The position numbers and the translations under genes are program-made. Positions 8,001 through 10,431 of a stretch of 10,431 bases of DNA are shown here, piece after piece. The stretch covers positions 1-10,431 of the forward strand of contig JABMQM010000169.1 of assembly GCA_013203195.1 (NCBI GenBank), read 5' to 3'. The notes below the pieces were generated by a model. It searched no databases. It worked only from the letters and a program-made list of their open reading frames with translations, and had not been told where the DNA came from. Source of the DNA: Desulfobacteraceae bacterium. GTDB taxonomy: Bacteria; Desulfobacterota; Desulfobacteria; Desulfobacterales; UBA11574. Within the stretch, counting starts at the first letter, position 1; every line of letters starts with the position of its first letter.

Positions 8001-10328
8001 GAACAATATGAAAAGGCCGTTCCTTATATTGAGAAAGCTGTAAATATTATGGCGGATTTGGAATTAGGGCCCGAACAGATCGAAGCCCTGGCCGGCCTTA
8101 GCGTGGTTTTGGCAAATGCCACCTATTACAACAGAGCGCTGGTTCCTTTACAATCCGCCGTTGATTTGAGCAAAGGATTCAACCAGCAGGAACTGCTGGC
8201 AAGACACTATGTAAGCATCGGCGGGATATACGATCGCGGCTTGAATCAGTATGCTTTGGCCGTCAAGGAATACAACAAAGCCCTGACGATATATCGTCAA
8301 ACCGGACGGACGGACGGCAGCGCCCGGATGCTCCTTAGCATCGGCAGGTGTTATCGATTGATGGGCAATTTTATCGAAGCCGCATCTTTCTACCAACAGT
8401 CTCTTAAGCTCATAGAACCGGATTCCGAGAACATACGCTTAAAGGCCGAGATCATATTTGAGCAGGCCAACCTGGCCTGGTTTCAGGCCGGGTATGAAGA
8501 GGCGTTTAAACTGCAAAGAGAATGCTACACGCTTGCGCGGCAGCACGGCTGGCCCCTGATGCAAACCTTGTCACTAAATACTTCGGGTTTGATATGGTGG
8601 ACTTTGGGCAACAACCACAAAGCGTTGGCGGAGCTTGAAAAAGCACTGTCTTACGGCCGCAACCTGATGGTTCCGGATGATGAGATAGCCAACATACTGC
8701 ATAACACCGGGCTTGTGTATCGAGAAATGGGGCGCTACACCGAAGCGCTTAACGCACTCGATGAGGCCCTTGAGATAGATACCAGGCTCAAGTCCCGCTG
8801 GGCCATTGCCTACGATCTGCGCAACACAGCGCTCACATATTTAAAAATGGGACAACCTGACAAAGCTGTACCGCTGTTTGAAAAAGCTGCGGATGCGGCT
8901 AAGTCTATCGGCAACCGAGTTAATGAGGCTAAAGCGCTATTAGGTTTAGGAGAGGCTCTTTTTGCTTTGCAAAATAATAGTAAGGCTGAAAAAGTTTATA
9001 ACGACGCCTTGAGCCTTGCAAGGTCAATGGCTCTGCGTGAGACCGAGTGGAGATCGTTATACGGCCTGGCTAAATTGCGACTGGCTGAGGAACAAAGAGA
9101 GGAAGCCATCGACCTACTGTTTGAGGCTGTAAAGATTATTGAGAAAGTACGTGCGGATATTAAAATCGATCAGCTCAAGGAGAGTTTTATTGATAATAAG
9201 CTGGCCGTATACGAAACCCTGGTGCGCCTGCTGGCCGATATGGGCAAGATAAAAGAATCATTTGAGATGGCCGAACGGTCCCGGGCCAGAAACTTTGTAG
9301 ATCTTTTAGGCAACCAGCGCCTTTCACTGGGCCACACAATTGCCCAGCAGCTCTATGACCGCCAGATATTAATAAAGTCAAAAATAAAAGAGCATGAAGC
9401 CCTGCTGGCACAATCCACGGAAGCAATTGACCGTGATACGTATAAGGAGGCACTCAAGCAACTGAACAACGATTACAATGATTTAATGCTGGATATTCAG
9501 GCAGCCAATCCGCAGCTCAGTTCAATGGTAAGCGTTGAACCGCTTGAGGCCGACAAGCTTCTTGACGCCCTTGAAAAAGATGTAGCCCTGCTGGCCTACT
9601 ATGTTCTGCCGGATGAAATCTTCTGCTGGGTACTCAGACCCGAAGGGATTAAGCTCGCCAGAACTCCCCTTGGAAGGGACACCCTGGGCCAGACCATTCT
9701 TGAATACCGTAGAATGATCCAAAATATAGAACCTTTAGAGAAGCAGTCGCGCCAATTATTTGACTGGCTGCTGGCGCCGGTGGCCGTTGAGCTTAACGGC
9801 GTCAAAACCCTGGGAATTATTCCCCACGGACCTTTGCATTACCTTTCATTTGCCACCCTGTCCGCTGAAAGTAGTTATCTTATTGACCAATATGCATTGT
9901 TTTACCTGCCCAGCGCCAGTGTATTGGGCTATACTGTGGGCAAAAGAAGCTCTGAAAAAAAGCTTGCCGTTCTTGCGATCGGCAATCCCGACTTGGGAGA
10001 CCCGGTGTTTGAGCTTCCCTTTGCGGAACATGAGGTGGAATCCATTAAATGGAATTTCCCGCAAATAACTTCTTTGACCAGAGAGAAGGCCTCTGAAAGC
10101 TGGGTGGTTAATAACATTGAAAAATTCGGCATAATTCACATGGCCTCACACGGTGAATTTAACCCTGTGAATCCGCTCTTTTCATCGATAAAATTATCAA
10201 AGGGCGAAGATGCGGACGGCAACCTGGAAGCGGCTGAGATTTTCGGCCTTAAAATTACCGCCGACGTGGTGGTTTTAAGCGCCTGCCAGACCGGGCTGGG
10301 TATAGGGGACGTGGGTATAGGGGTATAG
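2007..10328 (+). CDS. Giant exported PD40 propeller-TPR-CHAT protein, C-terminus cut at a mobile-element junction
   Basis: This is one uninterrupted frame of 2773 aa. Domains in order are: Sec signal peptide (1-30), six-repeat TolB/PD40-like beta-propeller (about 45-330), TPR-rich helices (about 349-1415), linker and coiled coil (about 1415-1510), degenerate internal CHAT-like domain (about 1598-1892), second TPR array (about 1897-2395), CHAT linker with AERSRAR (2422-2428) and coiled coil (2437-2507), and C-terminal CHAT protease (2510-2773). CHAT domains are caspase/separase-like cysteine peptidases. The catalytic pair is visible as HMASHGEF (His2715) and LSACQTGLG (Cys2760). CHAT domains normally continue for roughly 75-100 residues past the Cys; here the frame ends after 13, inside a G-rich repeat next to a transposase gene. 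The protein is probably inactive or impaired as it stands. An otherwise open 8.3-kb frame suggests recent truncation. The signal peptide implies a periplasmic or surface location. The physiological substrate is unknown. Confidence 0.9.
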   Translation: MTQKKFFIRKIFLITLFVAGGAIWTSFCQAGLKKAGPKVLPVNKPEQITSETDPVLHAAVSDDGKWMVYTSGRGNFTDLWLRSADPGVVVLPQRLTSDPAPESSPAFSPDGRFIAFTGTANDVKGDIYLLDLKSAESGAIRLTGRDTADGGPCFSADGHKLYFHQAGPADENRRLAVLDLSGKDRTPVLLNTGGDGSFPAIAPDGRQLAFVTYRNDPAGDIFVLDLKDKNVRRLTAGPYMDGFPEWSSDSSYVYFSRIAADTDQDGRLTQNDNPTIYRVKVKDEHLRPYPLTLFTFSAFQPQLSGPKLFFLSDKGGVNNCWSIPAEGFIPVKESPAQQLALAEKLSVKIPPDPYLTLLAYYKVLEKYENVKPWGAKAAFEIGKIYRKLKMPVLAGLAFKVVSQGYSDIQPEADLAFIELNMIDTTERLKFETDEPKRLALIQTGIAQLDKIAGTKNPEVKARANIERARLLSMAGRDPASLFKAVNLLDAVIADDRSARSQAAEAMILKADIFGKIGTPDEIYPAYIAVIKKYPDVSVWSDVAVERILQLTLANIEDKKIAEKINYLRNFADKHRRENPLLSMGALNRVGDLFYSINEWTQAKAVYYQTLEQFKVVNTQTSAARLSLAEILYQEERFRQALDLYEAEIAQRPYEDNISNLARAGFIRKSIASGEFLYRLGEISSANKIFAELIAYDDFIVEAHRGYIKCAAAFNNTQGVLNKYKERLAHDPNDPIAIYAAALSLTYLNDKSSIKEAEKLLLRAININGRIEYFHQTLGYVFEVLETVYQEKGTLEMSLESYKKAYFLNDHKNNPENAANLVLNLGNTYYLLGQYPKAFLYYTQRLKTDLAFDNYNTEILFYRRLGAASFQARETEKTIQAFTKALDLIERRMEPQQASDAFDRISRYMMDRVVAVGIRHADISNEIKAIAAAQSKINRSLSKLHHKDILPPPAPDWKTYKEGIEALLTEQEKLNHQAISLLKKHKKAELPAAEVSETLSGMLPKVNEALEFPERLVQLKAEMLDRLGLAYQEAGYPEKAAKTFEKVFALNKDLVDQDLGVPANLARNRRSAAYNAYLWAETLSGEKRRELLRKTAQDFAGVIDLVEKFGVPDKQMGPGQGLVNIAVQVSADEIGSSQAGHGFTAQQEIRLADAFLTRIHLELGELKPAEEAVKKQLDAYPVNRPVSDKNVYGVSLLYHRAGQLAAARGKLAEAFEYFGFSADLSFRMQNPVSTAVNVTNMASLLARMSAGTPGVMELGRRLEALDTKTTQLLAQNPVAADKPIAAIYHNKMGVYWLNFPRQPAGKLEAAVLQTRALQKAAIHFKRGLKLLENKQHDPNREKLALIAALHLNTAGVALDFAARQSAAEHFESALQASRHGLLPELEWRALAGLGRLNAALDVLNSVTLLRAGCGPQEIVALFGPLVVDLVKEGKTEEAFNLAERLAELERFNRLAPIVGELQQKAKDPFSRTAFRKIYIKLERIQKLRAKIAEAQGEEKEYLTEELSRESRLVAEQSGEDNQALPDAIRLVQDKQIQEASLILLGLSVHAEETADALVKTKDQDRAAALLQQYKDLVERYQQVRQAAIAARPEEKAADIITFFGPEPFRAADVMQHLPADGKLVRLFAADDEMSAYIVFKITPHAIDAARETLTQDSLKSIIPLDKGLLYVGYENIHRLFEDMPDDASVSYTLSGTHLVRSIIHRKPFKRTLFAFPAVDKNIKDYDIKALKGLSASEILQATQGANIFLISDSVALTTAVPTKAGQHPEQFLAVNSPDPTGANQAAGGLESVSFAPGGYIIPVQRLLANSSDLSLALLPAASIADAYLIGHLFSIYGCPSVLLPDKPASGSDFVDHFLTAYPLASAQEALAKAGSLSDKKQRWIQLGFRGMTPAESQEFAMQYFARYIQNGQQAFENNNPARALSMFENAIRIAQTVEQFGQYLAPLYNFGRDSAVMGGEQQKAVYYGNAVVKLVADENPGTEQHAQALLMLGSVHAQFEQYEKAVPYIEKAVNIMADLELGPEQIEALAGLSVVLANATYYNRALVPLQSAVDLSKGFNQQELLARHYVSIGGIYDRGLNQYALAVKEYNKALTIYRQTGRTDGSARMLLSIGRCYRLMGNFIEAASFYQQSLKLIEPDSENIRLKAEIIFEQANLAWFQAGYEEAFKLQRECYTLARQHGWPLMQTLSLNTSGLIWWTLGNNHKALAELEKALSYGRNLMVPDDEIANILHNTGLVYREMGRYTEALNALDEALEIDTRLKSRWAIAYDLRNTALTYLKMGQPDKAVPLFEKAADAAKSIGNRVNEAKALLGLGEALFALQNNSKAEKVYNDALSLARSMALRETEWRSLYGLAKLRLAEEQREEAIDLLFEAVKIIEKVRADIKIDQLKESFIDNKLAVYETLVRLLADMGKIKESFEMAERSRARNFVDLLGNQRLSLGHTIAQQLYDRQILIKSKIKEHEALLAQSTEAIDRDTYKEALKQLNNDYNDLMLDIQAANPQLSSMVSVEPLEADKLLDALEKDVALLAYYVLPDEIFCWVLRPEGIKLARTPLGRDTLGQTILEYRRMIQNIEPLEKQSRQLFDWLLAPVAVELNGVKTLGIIPHGPLHYLSFATLSAESSYLIDQYALFYLPSASVLGYTVGKRSSEKKLAVLAIGNPDLGDPVFELPFAEHEVESIKWNFPQITSLTREKASESWVVNNIEKFGIIHMASHGEFNPVNPLFSSIKLSKGEDADGNLEAAEIFGLKITADVVVLSACQTGLGIGDVGIGV
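2139..3000 (+). other. TolB-like PD40 beta-propeller domain
   Basis: Six blade motifs of the PD40 type recur about every 40-50 residues: SDDGKWMVYT (61-70), SPDGRFIAFTG (108-118), SADGHKLYF (155-163), APDGRQLAFV (202-211), SSDSSYVYFS (247-256) and a last weaker one, SGPKLFFLS, near 303. Each is followed by a D(I/L)(Y/F/W) strand such as DIYLLDL and DIFVLDL. This is the pattern of TolB and related envelope propellers, which bind proteins or peptidoglycan-associated partners. In this protein it probably acts as the sensing or docking module (inference). Confidence 0.8.
2787..2822 (+). other. EF-hand-like calcium-binding loop inside the propeller
   Basis: Residues 261-272 read DTDQDGRLTQND. This fits the 12-residue DxDxDG loop with oxygen ligands at positions 1, 3, 5 and 12 (Asp rather than Glu at 12). 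It sits between the fifth and sixth PD40 motifs, just before a strand with TIYRV. Calcium binding is inferred from the ligand pattern only; no partner EF-hand is seen. Confidence 0.55.
3051..6248 (+). other. First TPR-rich helical region of the giant CHAT protein
   Basis: Residues about 349-1415 are almost entirely helical with many TPR-like pairs. Clear units include those containing MGALNRVGDLFYSINEWTQA, ARLSLAEILYQEERFRQALD, LVLNLGNTYYLLGQYPKAFL, MLDRLGLAYQEAGYPEKAAK and LIAALHLNTAGVALDFAARQ. Spacing is irregular and several repeats are degenerate. A charged helical insert with ILPPPAPDW lies near residues 950-960. TPR arrays in CHAT proteins bind partners and hold the protease in a regulated state. 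This block is much longer than in ordinary CHAT proteins. Confidence 0.8.
6249..6530 (+). other. Degenerate CHAT-type linker and coiled coil after first TPR region
   Basis: Residues about 1415-1508. LVVDLVKEGKTEEAFNLAER (around 1424-1443) lines up by eye with LVRLLADMGKIKESFEMAER upstream of the C-terminal CHAT domain. A charged coiled-coil stretch (KIYIKLERIQKLRAKIAEAQ and following) comes next, as in the second module. The arginine-rich part of the C-terminal copy (ERSRAR) is lost here (ERLAEL). This supports duplication of a whole TPR-linker-CHAT module. Confidence 0.6.
6798..7682 (+). other. Internal degenerate (pseudo-)CHAT domain
   Basis: Residues about 1598-1892. The segment can be aligned by eye to the C-terminal CHAT domain and the family pattern in order. 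LVRLFAADDEMSAYIVF matches LLAYYVLPDEIFCWVL. LKSIIPLDKGLLYVGYENI matches VKTLGIIPHGPLHYLSFATL. NIFLISDSVAL falls where the active copy has IIHMASHGEF. DLSLALLPAAS falls where the family has DLVVLSAC-x-T. It then continues with a family-like end: IGHLFSIYGCPSVLLPD, FVDHFLTAYPLASAQEALAK and WIQLGF. The catalytic His is replaced by Ser1752 and the Cys by about Pro1818, so it should be inactive. The relationship is a by-eye inference without a profile search, but the order and spacing of blocks match throughout. Confidence 0.65.
7695..9192 (+). other. Second TPR array, about ten 40-residue units
   Basis: Residues about 1897-2395. Well-formed TPRs follow at near-regular 40-residue spacing from about 1985, for example ALLMLGSVHAQFEQYEKAVP, ARHYVSIGGIYDRGLNQYAL, ARMLLSIGRCYRLMGNFIEA, ILHNTGLVYREMGRYTEALN, LRNTALTYLKMGQPDKAVPL and AKALLGLGEALFALQNNSKA. 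The 40-residue (TPR_12/kinesin light chain-like) spacing is the usual partner of CHAT domains. These repeats are much better conserved than those of the first array. Confidence 0.85.
9534..10328 (+). other. C-terminal CHAT protease domain, truncated after the catalytic Cys
   Basis: Residues 2510-2773. The domain opens with the strand LLAYYVLPDEIFCWVL and continues with the GIIPHGPLHYLSFATL and ALFYLPSASVL blocks. His2715 lies in HMASHGEF and Cys2760 in VVVLSACQTGLG. The 45-residue His-Cys spacing is normal for the family. The following family block (gLxrAFlyAGAxSVvxSLWxV and the terminal helix and strand) is absent. It is replaced by IGDVGIGV and a stop encoded by the G-rich repeat. The fold is expected to be incomplete. 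Confidence 0.85.
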
Positions 10329-10335
10329 GGGACGT
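10298..10335 (+). repeat. G-rich tandem repeat GGGTATAGGGGACGT at the gene/mobile-element junction
   Basis: Two copies of GGGTATAGGGGACGT (10298-10312 and 10321-10335) flank a partial copy, GGGTATAGGGG (10313-10323), which overlaps the last by three G. The result is five runs of three or four G separated by exactly four bases (TATA or ACGT), a textbook G-quadruplex pattern on the + strand. The stop codon of the giant gene (10326-10328) lies inside it. The repeat probably marks the left end of the transposase-carrying element. Which part of it belonged to the original CHAT gene cannot be told from this window. Confidence 0.75.
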
Positions 10336-10375
10336 AGGTAAAAAAACAAGTTTCTAAGATTTATCTTTTGTGATA

Positions 10376-10380
10376 AGAGG
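10376..10380 (+). promoter_or_regulatory. Ribosome binding site of the transposase gene
   Basis: AGAGG, in the context AAGAGGG, lies four bases before the ATG at 10385. It supports that start, which also matches the usual MPRxxR N-terminus of the family. Confidence 0.6.
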
Positions 10381-10384
10381 GCGT

Positions 10385-10431
10385 ATGCCACGCAAAGCAC
10401 GGATAGACGCTCCCGGAGCGTTGCATCACAT
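10385..10431 (+). CDS. REP-associated tyrosine transposase (Y1_Tnp/RAYT), N-terminal fragment
   Basis: Only 15 complete codons are visible before the right edge: MPRKARIDAPGALHH. This matches the very characteristic RAYT N-terminus, in which M-P-R-x-x-R-I-x-x-P-G-A-x-x-H is followed by a V/I-x-R-G block. RAYTs are single-copy HUH-type Y1 nucleases of roughly 150-330 aa, related to IS200 TnpA. They use one catalytic Tyr and an HUH metal site; both lie downstream of the visible part. The adjacent HH is not the HUH motif. Together with the G-rich repeat upstream, the gene explains the truncation of the CHAT gene. Whether it is intact or active cannot be judged. Confidence 0.75.
   Translation, partial: MPRKARIDAPGALHH

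Larger units (their letters stand above)
10298..10431 (+). mobile_element. REP-associated tyrosine transposase (RAYT/IS200-like) element, left end; continues past window
   Basis: The CHAT reading frame breaks off within the G-rich repeat. About 50 bases later a RAYT-type transposase gene starts in the same orientation. Elements of this group (Y1/HUH transposases, IS200/IS605 superfamily) lack classical terminal inverted repeats and act on structured single-stranded DNA. This fits the absence of an inverted repeat or a clear target duplication here. A GTAG tetranucleotide, the type seen next to REP hairpins, is at 10334-10337. The left boundary is uncertain within 10296-10340, and the right end is not visible. 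Confidence 0.6.

Noticed and set aside
9760..10068. Overlapping + strand frame of about 102 codons within the CHAT region
   Set aside because: Out-of-frame shadow of the CHAT coding sequence, rich in Trp/Pro/Cys and without a recognisable domain.
10298..10335. G-rich repeat as part of a CRISPR array
   Set aside because: Units are 11-15 bases, contiguous or overlapping, with no spacers.
10407..10421. Near-palindrome ACGCTCCCGGAGCGT at the start of the transposase gene
   Set aside because: It encodes the conserved APGA part of the family N-terminus, so codon content is enough to explain it. A regulatory hairpin is not excluded but has no support here.

Overview
The window looks like chromosomal DNA from a Gram-negative bacterium with mid-range GC, most likely a Desulfobacterota (deltaproteobacterial) lineage or close relative. 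This rests on a Sec/lipoprotein signal, an intermembrane-bridge type gene pair, a very large TPR-CHAT protein with an exported TolB-like propeller, and the N-terminus of a REP-associated tyrosine transposase. The taxonomic guess is inference. All genes read on the + strand and coding density is very high; no RNA gene or CRISPR array was seen.

Layout. (1) 1-1293: the 3' part of a large AsmA/YdbH-like protein whose reading frame enters from the left edge. (2) 1294-1428: an AT-rich spacer with three tandem heptamers and a good ribosome binding site. (3) 1429-2010: a 193-aa lipoprotein ending in a DUF1318 (YdbL-like) domain. (4) 2007-10328: one giant open frame of 2773 aa that overlaps gene 3 by ATGA. 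Its order is Sec signal peptide, six-repeat PD40/TolB-like beta-propeller with an EF-hand-like loop, long TPR array, an internal domain that reads as a catalytically dead CHAT protease, a second TPR array of about ten 40-residue units, a conserved linker, and a C-terminal CHAT domain with an intact His and Cys. (5) The frame stops 13 residues after the catalytic Cys inside a G-rich tandem repeat (10298-10335). Just beyond, a RAYT/IS200-type transposase gene begins at 10385 and runs off the right edge. The CHAT domain therefore appears to have been cut by insertion of this element.

How the parts may work together. In E. coli, YdbH, the lipoprotein YnbE and YdbL build and regulate a protein bridge between inner and outer membranes. 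Here a YdbH-like protein and a lipid-anchored YdbL-like protein are followed, with translational coupling, by an exported giant caspase-like protein. The arrangement suggests an envelope-located assembly with a sensor propeller, TPR scaffolds and a protease output. No function is demonstrated.

The most notable points are the tandem dead/active CHAT architecture, which seems to come from duplication of a whole TPR-linker-CHAT module, and the loss of the active domain's C-terminal part at a mobile-element junction marked by a potential G-quadruplex.
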